A stretch of 44,284 nt of DNA from Micrococcus sp. EYE_212 (GCF_023147585.1 NZ_JAHXOZ010000018.1:1-44284), one strand, 5' to 3'. Shown: positions 34,828 through 43,582, counted from the first letter of the stretch. Notes: a model not told the origin generated them from the letters alone. Made by a program: numbers and translations.

Positions 34828-36767
34828 GCGCACGCGGATGGATGCGACGAGCTGGCGTCAGCGCTGCCGTGTTGCTGAGCATGCTCTGGGCCGCCCCGGC
34901 CGCCTCTGCGGCCCCGGCAGCCCCGGCGCAGTCGGGGGTGATGGGCCTGGAGGAGTGGTCCCAGCAGGTCACCGACTCCTCCGGTGTGCCCATCTCCAAG
35001 TACGAGGCACTGCCCCTGGACCACGGCGCCGGCGGCATTGACATCAACCCCGCCCGCGACGCGCTGGTCTCCGTGCTCGACTTCTTCTGGGGCCTGCACT
35101 ACATGTGCGTGACCACGTGCATGTGGCTGCTGCACACCCTGCTCGGCTTCCAGTGGGTCTCCTGGTTCTCCGGCCCGATGGAGGTCCTCGGCCAGAACTT
35201 CGGGCAGCTGGTCGCGCAGATCCACTGGATCCCGCTGGCGGCGATGATCTCCGGCACGACCATCGGCCTGCTGTTCTTCATGCGCAAGCGCGGCGCGGCC
35301 TGGGGGGAGATGTTCGTCTCCGTGATGATGGTCGTGGTCGCCACGAACATCGCGCTGAACCCGGTCGCCTACATCACCGGCCCGGACGGCGTCCTCCAGA
35401 CCTCCCAGCAGACCGCGGCGCAGATCGCCGTGGAGGCCACCGGAGGTAAGGGCGCGATGGACGGCGGCGCGGACGCCTCCTCGGCCCTGGGCCAGTCCGT
35501 GATGGCCGACCTGACGGACGCGATGCTGCGCGGGCCCTCCCAGGCCGTCGCCTTCGGCCAGTTGCTCGAGGGCGGCTGCGCCAGCACCTTCACCGAGACG
35601 ATGAAGGCCGCGGACCCCATGGATGTGGAGTCCAAGTCGGTGATGGACCCGGTCAAGGGGTGCAGTGATTCGGCCAAGAGCTGGTCCGAGTCGACCTCCT
35701 TCACCAAGGTCGCCCCCATGCTCATGACCAACCTGGGCTCGGCAGCCTTCGCCGTGCTCGTGGCCACCATGGCGGTAGTGCTGTTCCTGGCCGTGCTTAT
35801 GGCCCTGTTCTACGGGGTCTACCAGGTGCTGGCCGTGATGATCTCGATCCTGCCGGGCACCTCCCGCAAGGAGTTCTTCGGCGCGTTCGTCGGCGTGATT
35901 GCCTGCGGTGTGGTCATCGTGGCCGCGATCGTGCTCGTGGCCGTGTCCCTACGCCTGGTGGCCAGCATGTTGCTGACTACCGCAGCCCTCGGCGTGACCC
36001 TCCAGATGCTGTTGCTGGTGCTCATGCTGGTCGCGCTGATCTGGCTGGTGCTGCGCGTGCGTCACGGGATCATGAAGAAGGGCGACCAGACCGCCCGCTG
36101 GCTTTCGCGCTTGGGCGCCGGCCAGGAGAAGAAGTCCAGCGTGCCGATGAAGTCGCTGGTGGGCATGGCCGGCACGGCCCTGGGCGGCTACAAGTTCGGC
36201 CGCCTCGGTCTGGCCAAGGGCGGCGGCCAGGACGGGCCTGCGCGCTCCCGGCCGACCGGCGGCGGCGGCCCCTCGGGCGGCTCCGATACGCCCAGCGGAG
36301 GACCGCGCCGGCCGGATCCCCGCGGCCCCCAGGTCTTCGGCCGTGCCGCGCGCGCCGACGGCGGCAGCGGGCCCGCGCGCCGGCGCCGTCCGGGCGGGCA
36401 GCTGCCCCCGGCTCCGCTGGTGCGTGCCGTCGGCGTCGGGGCGGCTGCCATCGGTGGTCCGATGGGTGGGGCGGTCAACGTCGTTGCCCAGGGCGCGGCC
36501 TGGTCCATCGAGCGCCAGAACCGCAAGGAGCTCACCGGCCCCGGCAAGCCCCAGCGGGTGCCTCGCCAGTCCCGGATCACGGTGGGCAGCGACGGCAAGG
36601 CCACCGTGGCCCCTCGCCGGCCCGAGGTTGTGGAGGGCACCGTCGTGGATTCGAGACAGGGCCCCCAGCAGCCCCCGCGGCGGCCGCGGTCGGACAGCAC
36701 GGAGGCCACCCAGCGGATGCGCGAGCGCCTCCGGGCCGCCCAGGGCCCGCGGGGGCAGCACGCATGA
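34824..36767 (+). CDS. VirB6/TrbL-like polytopic membrane protein
   Basis: The 647-aa product has a signal peptide (to about residue 30, AAPAASAAPA). An extracytoplasmic start is followed by about six membrane helices between residues 75 and 410 (e.g. IPLAAMISGTTIGLLFFM, VLVATMAVVLFLAVLMALFYG). A long basic, Gly/Pro/Arg-rich cytoplasmic tail makes up residues 430-647. Two Cys pairs fall in outside loops. This is the architecture of VirB6/TrbL channel proteins of Gram-positive T4SS. Overlaps both neighbours by ATGA. Confidence 0.75.
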   Translation: MSARGWMRRAGVSAAVLLSMLWAAPAASAAPAAPAQSGVMGLEEWSQQVTDSSGVPISKYEALPLDHGAGGIDINPARDALVSVLDFFWGLHYMCVTTCMWLLHTLLGFQWVSWFSGPMEVLGQNFGQLVAQIHWIPLAAMISGTTIGLLFFMRKRGAAWGEMFVSVMMVVVATNIALNPVAYITGPDGVLQTSQQTAAQIAVEATGGKGAMDGGADASSALGQSVMADLTDAMLRGPSQAVAFGQLLEGGCASTFTETMKAADPMDVESKSVMDPVKGCSDSAKSWSESTSFTKVAPMLMTNLGSAAFAVLVATMAVVLFLAVLMALFYGVYQVLAVMISILPGTSRKEFFGAFVGVIACGVVIVAAIVLVAVSLRLVASMLLTTAALGVTLQMLLLVLMLVALIWLVLRVRHGIMKKGDQTARWLSRLGAGQEKKSSVPMKSLVGMAGTALGGYKFGRLGLAKGGGQDGPARSRPTGGGGPSGGSDTPSGGPRRPDPRGPQVFGRAARADGGSGPARRRRPGGQLPPAPLVRAVGVGAAAIGGPMGGAVNVVAQGAAWSIERQNRKELTGPGKPQRVPRQSRITVGSDGKATVAPRRPEVVEGTVVDSRQGPQQPPRRPRSDSTEATQRMRERLRAAQGPRGQHA

Positions 36768-38530
36768 AGCGCCGCGCCGTCTTCATCGGGGCCGGCGCCG
36801 TGGTGGCGGTCGTCGCCTTCGTGGTGGTGCTGATCCTGCTGATCATCCTGATGATCGGTGGCGCCCAGCAGAAGCTGAAGATGCAGCAGTCCTCTCTCTC
36901 CTGTGTCGTGGGGGGCCTGACTGCCGCGGACGGGTCCCTGGCCATCCCGCTGATGGGCCGGGTCACCTCCGACTACGGGCCGCGCCCGAACCCCTTCGGG
37001 CCCGGGTACATCCCCCCGGGCTACACGAGCGAGGCGCCCTTGCTTTTCCACGGTGGCGTGGACATCGGCGGCATCCCCGAGGGAACCCCCATCAACGCCG
37101 TCATGGGCGGCACGGTCATCGGCACCAACATGGAGGGTGAAGAGGGCGGCAACATCCTCAAGATCGACTCGGGCAACGGGATCGAGTGGCGCTATGTCCA
37201 CATCGCCAACGGCACCACCGTGGTCAAGCCCGGCCAGCAGGTGAAGGCCGGGGACCACCTGGCCGGAGCCGGCGAGACCGGCGTGGCCACGGGCGTTCAC
37301 CTGCACCTGATGCTCTACGTCAACGGCGAGCGGTCCAACCCGCAGACCTGGCTGGCCGAGCGCGGCCTGATCCTGGAGAAGGGCCAGATGCCCCGGCTGA
37401 CCTCTCCGGCCGGCGGCGGTGCCGCGGGGGCGGCGTCCTCGAGCTCGGCGGCAGCCTCCTCAAGTTCGGCTCCCTCGGCCAAGCTGGCCAGCGGATCCTC
37501 GCCCACGGGCGCCGCCGCCTCGGACAGGCAGCCCCCCAAGGTCAACGGGCCGGTGCGGATCACCTTGCCCGAGGGCAGCGAGTGGACACTCTCCCCGGAG
37601 CAGGTGGAGAACGCGGCCCTGATCATCGGGGTGGCGCGCGAGCTCAACATCTCGGACAAGGGGATCCAGGTGGCGCTGATGACCGGGCTCCAGGAGACCA
37701 TGCTCCAGAACATGGCGAACCCGACCCTGCCGGAGTCCATGAACTTCCCGCACCAGAAGACCGGCACCAACAAGGACTCGGTCAACGTCTTCCAGCAGCG
37801 CACCGTGGCCGGCTGGGGAAGCGTGCCGGAGCTGATGAACCCCGAGTACGCCGCACGAGCGTTCTTCGGCGGCCCAACCGGCCCGAACAAGGGCATGCCC
37901 CCGGGCCTGCTGGACATCCCCGGTTGGGAGGGCATGGCCCCCGGGTCGGCTGCCCAGGCCGTACAGAACTCGCGCCACCCCGACGAGTACAACAAGTGGG
38001 AGAACGCGGCGAACCAGATCCTGGGCCAGGTCACCGGCACCACCCCCATGATGTGCCAGGGCGCCGGCGGGGCTGAGGCCGCGGCCAGCGCCACCTCCAG
38101 CACCGCCCCCGAGGGCAACCACGCCCTGGACGAGGACACCAAGCGCCTGGAGATCCCGGCCGACTTCTCGCGCTCGAAGATCGTCTCCCGCGCCGAAGCC
38201 GGCATCGGCGGCACCTACACCTACGGTGCCGCGGACTTCCGATCCTGGGATGCCACCGGGCTGGTCTCACGCGTCTACCAGGACAACGGGATCGACATGC
38301 CCCGCCAAGCCCCGTGGACCGTGGGCAAGCGCACCGAGACCCCGCAGCCCGGCGACATCGTCGCCCAGAAGTGGGACCCCACCCGCGGGCGGTGGGAGCA
38401 CGTGGGCATCTACGTCGGCGACGGCATGATGATCTCCGCGATCAACGAGTCCGCCGGCACCCGCAAGCACCCGGTCACCCAGACCGGCACCGACACCGTC
38501 TACTTCGACGTGTTCCAGGAGAAGAAGTGA
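36764..38530 (+). CDS. VirB1-like cell wall hydrolase: M23 peptidase, lysozyme-like domain and cysteine-less NlpC/P60 domain
   Basis: The 588-aa protein has a membrane anchor (8-31). The M23 domain (about 60-200) has H96-GGV-D100 and the H179-L-H181 site intact, so Zn-dependent endopeptidase activity is expected. A linker precedes a lysozyme-like region (about 275-430) with LQETMLQNMANP (Glu311) and NVFQQRTVAGWG. The C-terminal NlpC/P60-like domain (about 475-588) reads SWDATGLVSRVYQ where DCSG is expected: the nucleophile Cys is Ala497, although His546 (EHVGIYVGDG) remains. That domain is probably a binding module. The role would be opening the peptidoglycan for the conjugation channel. Confidence 0.85.
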   Translation: MKRRAVFIGAGAVVAVVAFVVVLILLIILMIGGAQQKLKMQQSSLSCVVGGLTAADGSLAIPLMGRVTSDYGPRPNPFGPGYIPPGYTSEAPLLFHGGVDIGGIPEGTPINAVMGGTVIGTNMEGEEGGNILKIDSGNGIEWRYVHIANGTTVVKPGQQVKAGDHLAGAGETGVATGVHLHLMLYVNGERSNPQTWLAERGLILEKGQMPRLTSPAGGGAAGAASSSSAAASSSSAPSAKLASGSSPTGAAASDRQPPKVNGPVRITLPEGSEWTLSPEQVENAALIIGVARELNISDKGIQVALMTGLQETMLQNMANPTLPESMNFPHQKTGTNKDSVNVFQQRTVAGWGSVPELMNPEYAARAFFGGPTGPNKGMPPGLLDIPGWEGMAPGSAAQAVQNSRHPDEYNKWENAANQILGQVTGTTPMMCQGAGGAEAAASATSSTAPEGNHALDEDTKRLEIPADFSRSKIVSRAEAGIGGTYTYGAADFRSWDATGLVSRVYQDNGIDMPRQAPWTVGKRTETPQPGDIVAQKWDPTRGRWEHVGIYVGDGMMISAINESAGTRKHPVTQTGTDTVYFDVFQEKK

Positions 38531-39312
38531 GCCGCACGGACACCACCCGCCACCCCCAGGACCCCCAGCCCCGCACGGGGCGGGCCTGGCCCTTCCTGGT
38601 CGGCGCTCTCGCCGCGGCAGGCGCCGGCGCGTGGCTGCTCACCGGCACCCCCGGCGAGCAGGCGCCGGAGGGACCGGCCCCCACGCCCGCGGCGGCCGCG
38701 AGCTCGACGGCCGGGGCCTGGCCTCAGCCGTCGGCCAGCACCGCCCCGGCCAGCGCTGCGAGTCAGGAAACGAATCGGGAAACGACCCCCTCCACGGGGC
38801 CGTCGAAATCTGGAAACGCCCAGGTCAGCCCGTCAGCTGTCAGTGCGGCGCGCAGCTCCCAGATCGAGGTGGAGAAGGCCGCCCAGGAGCGAGCCGTCCA
38901 GGGTCTGGACCCCGACGCCCGCAAGCGTGCCGAGGACGTGGCCAGCCGGTTTGCGCAGGCCATGAACGCGCGCACGTGGCAGACCAGCCGGCAGCAGTGG
39001 CGGGAGGCGCTGGCGCCCACGGTGAGCCCTGAGCTGCTGAAGACGCTCGACGTCGATCGGGATTGGGAATCCGACGCCCAGCACCGCTTCGTACATGCCA
39101 AGGCCAGCACGTCGGTTCAGGTGCTCGAGTCGCGCGCGCAAACCGTTCAGGGCGAGCGCGTCGACGTCGCGCTCATGGTGGCCACCGAGACCACCGGCGA
39201 GGACCCCTGGGTCACCGCGCCGCGGACCGAGCGCCCCATGACCGTCGTCGTGGACACCACCCAGAACCGGGTTGTTGCACAGATCGACATGACCCCGCAC
39301 GGCGGCCTCTGA
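38527..39312 (+). CDS. Single-pass membrane protein with NTF2-like outer domain, last T4SS gene
   Basis: The 261-aa product starts at GTG 38527, overlapping the previous stop (GTGA). It has one membrane helix (WPFLVGALAAAGAGAWLLTG), a Pro/Ala/Ser linker, then an extracytoplasmic domain (about 110-260) with ASRFAQAMNARTWQTSRQQW and a strand-rich end. The pattern is like VirB8/NTF2-type accessory proteins of Gram-positive T4SS. Family assignment is by topology and context only. Confidence 0.6.
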   Translation: MSRTDTTRHPQDPQPRTGRAWPFLVGALAAAGAGAWLLTGTPGEQAPEGPAPTPAAAASSTAGAWPQPSASTAPASAASQETNRETTPSTGPSKSGNAQVSPSAVSAARSSQIEVEKAAQERAVQGLDPDARKRAEDVASRFAQAMNARTWQTSRQQWREALAPTVSPELLKTLDVDRDWESDAQHRFVHAKASTSVQVLESRAQTVQGERVDVALMVATETTGEDPWVTAPRTERPMTVVVDTTQNRVVAQIDMTPHGGL

Positions 39313-39788
39313 GACGCCCCCCGGCCGGGCCCTACGACACGTAGACCAGCGGCTGCGACATCTTCACGCGAGCTCCCCAGCGGGAAGCCGTGCCATACGA
39401 GCACCAGCGACCGGCGAGCATCCAAGGAGCACCGAAGGTAGACGGGAGCCAGAGCGCAGCCGTGCGCGGGCGAGCAGACCGGGAGCAGGCAGCCAGGGGC
39501 CCGGCGGAAACCAAGCCGCACGAGGGCCAGGGGGAGGGGAGTCTGCCGCCACTGCCCGGCCACGGATCCACGGGAACCTCGAGGTAGGCCCGCCAGGTCC
39601 AGGCCAGCGAGCCGCCCCTGATCCACGCCCCAGAGACCCCCTCTGGGCCTGGATCAGGGGCGGCTCCGTTCGGGGGATGAGCAGCAGTGGCGAGGCGATG
39701 TGCATGGGCCACACGGGGGCGGGAGGTTGTCGAGATGCCGCGAAGATTTCACACGACACGCGGTGAACACTTCCGACATCCGAGGGAC
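39313..39788. other. Intergenic stretch downstream of the T4SS operon
   Basis: No credible gene. It contains a long perfect hairpin (39609-39666), a C/G-rich inverted element directly after the last T4SS gene (CCGGCCGGG near 39323) and single GCCATACG and CGACACGT words. It could hold the operon terminator or an origin of transfer, but no nick consensus or relaxase gene is seen to support the latter. Confidence 0.5.
39609..39666. terminator. Long perfect hairpin (terminator or structured site)
   Basis: 16-bp arms GAGCCGCCCCTGATCC (39609-39624) and the exact complement (39651-39666) enclose a second stem (39627-39635 with 39641-39648). No T-run follows on either strand. The length is unusual for a terminator, so a role as oriT-type structure or protein target is possible. 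Confidence 0.55.
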
Positions 39789-39851
39789 TGACGCACGTGT
39801 AGGTGACATACGATCTGTGGTGTTACCACACCGCAGGGAAGGATGTGCACC

Positions 39852-40145
39852 ATGCCCGCCCCCTACCCCCAAGAGTTCCGCGACGACGTCGTCCGCGTCG
39901 CCCAGAACCGTGAGCCCGGCACCCACTTGAAGCAGATCGCGAAGGACTTCGGGATCAGCTTCTCCTGTCTGACGAACTGGATGCGCCAGGCCGAGATCGA
40001 AGCCGGCAACAAGCCCGGCACCACCGCCACGGAGGCCGAAGAACTCCGCGCAGCCCGCCGCAGGATCCGGCTGCTCGAGCAGGAGAACGAAGTCCTACGC
40101 CGCGCCGCGGCCTACCTCTCCCAGGCGAACCTGCCGAAAAAATGA
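39852..40145 (+). CDS. IS3-family transposase OrfA
   Basis: The 97-aa HTH/leucine-zipper protein contains PYPQEFRDDVVRVAQ, DFGISFSCLTNWMRQAEIEAG and LRAARRRIRLLEQENEVLRRA. ATG 39852 is preferred to ATG 39843 because of AAGGA spacing. The 3' end has A6 (CCGAAAAAATGATG), where -1 frameshifting would make the OrfAB transposase. Confidence 0.9.
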   Translation: MPAPYPQEFRDDVVRVAQNREPGTHLKQIAKDFGISFSCLTNWMRQAEIEAGNKPGTTATEAEELRAARRRIRLLEQENEVLRRAAAYLSQANLPKK

Positions 40146-41026
40146 TGTACCCGCTCGTGTCCGAGCTCGCCGCCGACCAGATCCCGGTCGCGGTGTCCTT
40201 GCGGGTCCTCAAGCTCGCCCGCCAGCCCTACTACCGCTGGCGGGACCACCCCGTGAGTCCCTCCCACATCGAGCAGGCCTACCGGGCCAACGCGCTACAC
40301 GACGCGCACCTCAACGATCCGGAGTTCGGGTACCGGCTGCTGCGGGACGAGGCCGAGGCGGCCGGGGAACCCATGGCCACCCGGACTGCCTGGCGGCTCT
40401 GCCATGAGAACCAGTGGCACTCCGCATTCGGGGCCAAGCACGGCAAGAACGGACGCCGCCCAGGCCCGCCCGTGCACGATGACCGCGTCCGCCGGGACTT
40501 CTCTGCCGAGGAGCCCAACCGGCTGTGGTTGACCGACATCACGGAGCACCCCACCGGTGAGGGCAAGCTCTACCTCTGCGCGATCAAGGATCTCTACGCC
40601 GGCAGGATCGTGGGGTACTCCATGGCCGGCCGTATGCAGGCCTCGTTGGCCGTGAACGCGCTCGAGCAGGCCGTGGCCCGCCGCGGAGGCACCGACGTGG
40701 TCGCCGGGTGCATCGTGCACTCGGACCGCGGCTCGCAGTTCCGCTCGGCCCTATTCCAGGACGCCCTCACCACCCACGGGCTGATCGGGTCCATGGGCCA
40801 GGTCGGTGCTGCCGGGGACAACGCGGCCATGGAATCCTTCTTCGCGTTGCTGCAGAAGAACGTGCTGGACCGACGCGACTGGGACACCCGGGACGAGCTG
40901 CGGGCCGGGATCATCACCTGGATCGAGCGGGCCTACCACCGCCGCCGCCGGCAGGTGCGCCTGGGCCGATTGACGCCGGTCGAGTACGAGTTGATCATGG
41001 ACCACACGCCCGCAGACGCGGCGTGA
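40142..41026 (+). CDS. IS3-family transposase OrfB
   Basis: About 294 aa. An HTH_21-like part is followed by the DDE core: RLWLTDITEHP (first Asp), IVHSDRGSQF (second Asp) and GDNAAMESFFALLQKNV (Glu). The C-terminus RRRRQVRLGRLTPVEYE is complete. Appears functional. Its C-terminal half is clearly related to the decayed element at 3869-4650. Confidence 0.9.
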   Translation: MMYPLVSELAADQIPVAVSLRVLKLARQPYYRWRDHPVSPSHIEQAYRANALHDAHLNDPEFGYRLLRDEAEAAGEPMATRTAWRLCHENQWHSAFGAKHGKNGRRPGPPVHDDRVRRDFSAEEPNRLWLTDITEHPTGEGKLYLCAIKDLYAGRIVGYSMAGRMQASLAVNALEQAVARRGGTDVVAGCIVHSDRGSQFRSALFQDALTTHGLIGSMGQVGAAGDNAAMESFFALLQKNVLDRRDWDTRDELRAGIITWIERAYHRRRRQVRLGRLTPVEYELIMDHTPADAA

Positions 41027-41244
41027 AGACGACTGTCACCTATGGGTGCATCAGTCCCCTCGTCGGGCACGGACAGACTGTGAGCTGGTTCTGGCCGGTG
41101 GTGATACGGATCTGCGCGTCTTTGACGCATGGACGGGCTATTGGGTCGCCGAGTGGCGATGGGGTCGCCTACGCTGGTTGGCATGTTGGTTTACGGCACT
41201 GCTTCGCTGCGTCTGCGCAGCCGCTAACGGGTCAAGTCCCGAGT

Positions 41245-42639
41245 AGTGGTGTAACGCTCTGATCCTCCATTGGTGCTGTTAGGCGCTGAGTTCGAGGGTG
41301 GTTTCCGGTTCGGCGTTCACCTCGTTCCCGGTGTCGTCCACGGTGGTGAGGCGGCAGCGGGCCAACACCTCGAGGCCGAGGTAGCGGCGGCCCTCGGCCC
41401 ACTCATCGGTCTGCTCAGCCAGCACCGCCCCGACCAGGCGCACGATCGCTGCCCGGTTCGGGAAGATGCCCACGGCGTCGGTGCGACGCCGGATCTCGCG
41501 GTTGAGCCGTTCGGCCGGGTTGTTCGACCAGATCTGGGTCCACACGTCCTTGGGGAACGTGGTGAACGCCAGGATGTCCGCCCGGGCACCATCGAGGTGC
41601 TCAGCCACGGTGGGCAGCTTTTCGCTGACGTAGTCCAGCAGCCGGTCGAACTGGGCGTCCACGCTGGCGGCGTCGGGCTGGTCATACACCGAGTGCAGCA
41701 TGGCCTTCACGGCCGGCCACATGTTCTTCGGGGTGATGCCCATCAGGTTCGCCGCGTAGTGGGTCCGGCACCGCTGCCAGGTCGCTCCGGGCAGGTTCGC
41801 GGCGATGGCGTCCTTGAGCCCGGTGTGGGCGTCGGAAGTGACCAGGCGGACTCCGGTCAGGCCCCGGGCCACCAGGTCGGCGAAGAACTCGTTCCACGCC
41901 GACCCCGTCTCCGAGGTGGCCACCCGCAGGCCGAGGACCTCGCGGTGGCCGTCACCATTGACCCCGGTGGCCAGCAGCACCACGGCGTTGACCACCCGGC
42001 CGCCCTCGCGGACCTTCATGCTCAGCGCGTCGGCGGCCACGAACGTGAACGGCCCAGCCTCCCCGAGCGGGCGATGACGGAAGGACTCGACCTGCTCGTC
42101 CAGCTCGGTGGCCATCCGCGAGACCTGGGACTTCGACAGCGCGTTGATCCCGAGGGTCTTGACCAGTTTGTCCATCCGCCGGGTCGAGACCCCGGCCAGG
42201 TAGCAGTCGGCGACCACCGTGATCAGCGCGGATTCGGCCCTTTTGCGGCGCTCGAGCAGCCACTCCGGGAAGTACGTGCCCGACCTGAGTTTGGGGATCG
42301 CCACGTCCAGGGTCCCGACCCGGGTGTCCAGGTCCCGGTGCCGGTACCCGTTGCGCTGGGTAGCTCGGCCCGGGGTGGGTTTACCCCATTCGGCGCCGAC
42401 CACCGCGTCGGCGTCAGCGGAGAGCAGGGAGTTGATCACGGTCTGCAGCAACGAACGCATCAAATCCGGGGATGCTTCGGACAGGGCTTCGCCGAGCAGG
42501 CCGGCAGGGTCGAGAATATGAGGAGCGGTCATCGTGATGACTCCGTTCGAGGATTCTGTGGAAGGTTGACTCGAAGGATCACACGGTGGCCGCGTCCACA
42601 TCCGGAACGACGTGCCCAGTCACCGTGCGCTACACCACT
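41245..42639 (-). mobile_element. IS256-family insertion sequence directly upstream of erm
   Basis: The ends AGTGGTGTAACGC (41245-41257) and GCGCTACACCACT (42627-42639) are inverted repeats with one mismatch. No 8-9 bp target duplication is seen, suggesting a later deletion or recombination at one side. The right end lies 125 bases before the erm start. Confidence 0.85.
41279..42532 (-). CDS. IS256-family (mutator-type) transposase
   Basis: The 417-aa product from ATG 42532 is the usual length. It contains NGYRHRDLDTRVGTLDVAIPKLRSGTYFP (given along residues 65-95), the catalytic Asp context FVAADALSMKV, the second site LVTSDAHTGLKDAI, and the Glu/Asn region NNPAERLNREIRRRT. No frameshift. 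Transcribed away from erm. Confidence 0.92.
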   Translation of the reverse strand: MTAPHILDPAGLLGEALSEASPDLMRSLLQTVINSLLSADADAVVGAEWGKPTPGRATQRNGYRHRDLDTRVGTLDVAIPKLRSGTYFPEWLLERRKRAESALITVVADCYLAGVSTRRMDKLVKTLGINALSKSQVSRMATELDEQVESFRHRPLGEAGPFTFVAADALSMKVREGGRVVNAVVLLATGVNGDGHREVLGLRVATSETGSAWNEFFADLVARGLTGVRLVTSDAHTGLKDAIAANLPGATWQRCRTHYAANLMGITPKNMWPAVKAMLHSVYDQPDAASVDAQFDRLLDYVSEKLPTVAEHLDGARADILAFTTFPKDVWTQIWSNNPAERLNREIRRRTDAVGIFPNRAAIVRLVGAVLAEQTDEWAEGRRYLGLEVLARCRLTTVDDTGNEVNAEPETTLELSA

Positions 42640-42660
42640 CTATGGGGCACTACTCGCTAA
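42625..42660 (+). CDS. Possible 11-codon leader peptide of erm, started from the IS256 end
   Basis: GTG 42625 opens the short frame MRYTTLWGTTR with TAA at 42658-42660. The first five codons are the IS256 terminal repeat; the rest is erm leader DNA. Inducible erm genes often have such leader peptides for ribosome stalling, but this one lacks a good ribosome-binding site and a known stalling motif. It may be a chance fusion; the native leader could have started elsewhere (e.g. ATG 42642). Confidence 0.3.
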   Translation: MRYTTLWGTTR

Positions 42661-42683
42661 CGGCGGCGAGCACACTCCCACGC

Positions 42684-42757
42684 GTTGTTGCTCCCGCCCC
42701 CGGTGATCACGGCCGGGCGGCTCTTTCAGCGTGCCCGGCTCCGCAACAACCACGGAG
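42684..42757 (+). promoter_or_regulatory. Attenuator-like nested hairpins before erm
   Basis: The outer stem GTTGTTGC (42684-42691) pairs with GCAACAAC (42743-42750). The inner stem GCCGGGC (42712-42718) pairs with GCCCGGC (42733-42739). The erm ribosome-binding site GGAG (42754-42757) follows immediately. The geometry fits translational attenuation of the methylase. Confidence 0.55.
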
Positions 42758-42763
42758 CAAACA

Positions 42764-43582
42764 GTGCCTACCTATCAAGGTGGCCGTCATGAGCACGGCC
42801 AGAACTTCCTGACTGACCCATCCACCGTCACCACGATCACCCGGCTCGTGTCCGCCACCGAGGGCCCGATCATCGAGATCGGCCCCGGTGACGGAGCACT
42901 CACCTCGCCGTTGGCCCAGCTCGGGCGACCGGTCACAGCCGTCGAGATCGACACCCGGCTCGCCCGACGCTTGGCCCAACGGCTCCCGTCGCACGTGGAG
43001 GTCGTCGCCGATGACTTCTTGACCTACCGGCTTCCCACGTCTGCGCATGTGCTCGTCGGCAACCTGCCGTTTCACCAGACCACGGCAATGCTGCGACGCA
43101 TCCTGCACGCCCCGGCATGGACCGATGCCATTGTGCTCGTGCAATGGGAAGTTGCGCGGCGCAGAGCGGGCGTTGGCGGTGCCACGATGATGACCGCGCA
43201 ATGGGCGCCCTGGTTCACCTTCACGTTGCACAGTCGTGTTCCCGCTCGCGCGTTCACCCCGCGTCCGGGAGTCGACGGCGGAATCCTCACCATTCACCGT
43301 CGCGAACATCCGCTGCTGTCGCCGGCAGGGCGACGCCAGTTCCATGCCCTGGTCCACCGCGTCTACACCGGTCCCGGACGTGGGCTGGCCCAGATCCTCG
43401 CGCGCAACACCTCGCTCGGCTCGCCACAGGCGGCACAGGCGTGGCTGACACGCCAGGGCGTGAACGCTGCCGGACTGCCGAAGGACCTGCCCGTCGAGGC
43501 ATGGGTGGACTTGTTCAAGACCACGGGCTCCTCGCCACCGTCCCGCCGCACGCAGTCGTCCTCAGGAAGGCGGCGGCGATGA
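42764..43582 (+). CDS. erm: 23S rRNA adenine N6-methyltransferase, Erm(X)-class (MLS-B resistance)
   Basis: The 272-aa product from GTG 42764 has GGAG seven bases upstream, giving MPTYQGGRHEHGQNFLTDP; an upstream GTG at 42731 is less likely. SAM-binding motif I is IIEIGPGDGALT, the acidic motif is VTAVEIDTRLA, and the catalytic motif is VGNLPFHQT. The region LVQWEVARRRAGVGGATMMTAQWAPWF (residues about 135-165) is characteristic of the actinobacterial Erm(X)/Erm(36)/Erm(46) branch. It methylates A2058-equivalent 23S rRNA, giving macrolide-lincosamide-streptogramin B resistance. The basic tail ends SSGRRRR and overlaps the AraC-like gene. Confidence 0.93.
   Translation: MPTYQGGRHEHGQNFLTDPSTVTTITRLVSATEGPIIEIGPGDGALTSPLAQLGRPVTAVEIDTRLARRLAQRLPSHVEVVADDFLTYRLPTSAHVLVGNLPFHQTTAMLRRILHAPAWTDAIVLVQWEVARRRAGVGGATMMTAQWAPWFTFTLHSRVPARAFTPRPGVDGGILTIHRREHPLLSPAGRRQFHALVHRVYTGPGRGLAQILARNTSLGSPQAAQAWLTRQGVNAAGLPKDLPVEAWVDLFKTTGSSPPSRRTQSSSGRRRR

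Larger units (their letters stand above)
39789..41053 (+). mobile_element. Intact IS3-family insertion sequence
   Basis: Inverted ends TGACGCACGTGTAGGTGACA (from 39789) and TGTCACCTATGGGTGCATCA (to 41053) match at most positions; the adjoining GGGAC/GTCCC also pair, so the ends may be 4-5 bases further out. No target duplication is visible. It contains both transposase ORFs with an A6 slippery site at their overlap. Confidence 0.85.

Noticed and set aside
38765-38785. GGAAACGAATC word shared with 29939-29949
   Set aside because: Eleven bases shared between a coding linker and an intergenic region; too short and only two copies.
39784-41060. Target duplication of the intact IS3 element
   Set aside because: For each plausible end the adjoining 3-4 bases differ (e.g. 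GAC versus GTC), so no duplication can be claimed.
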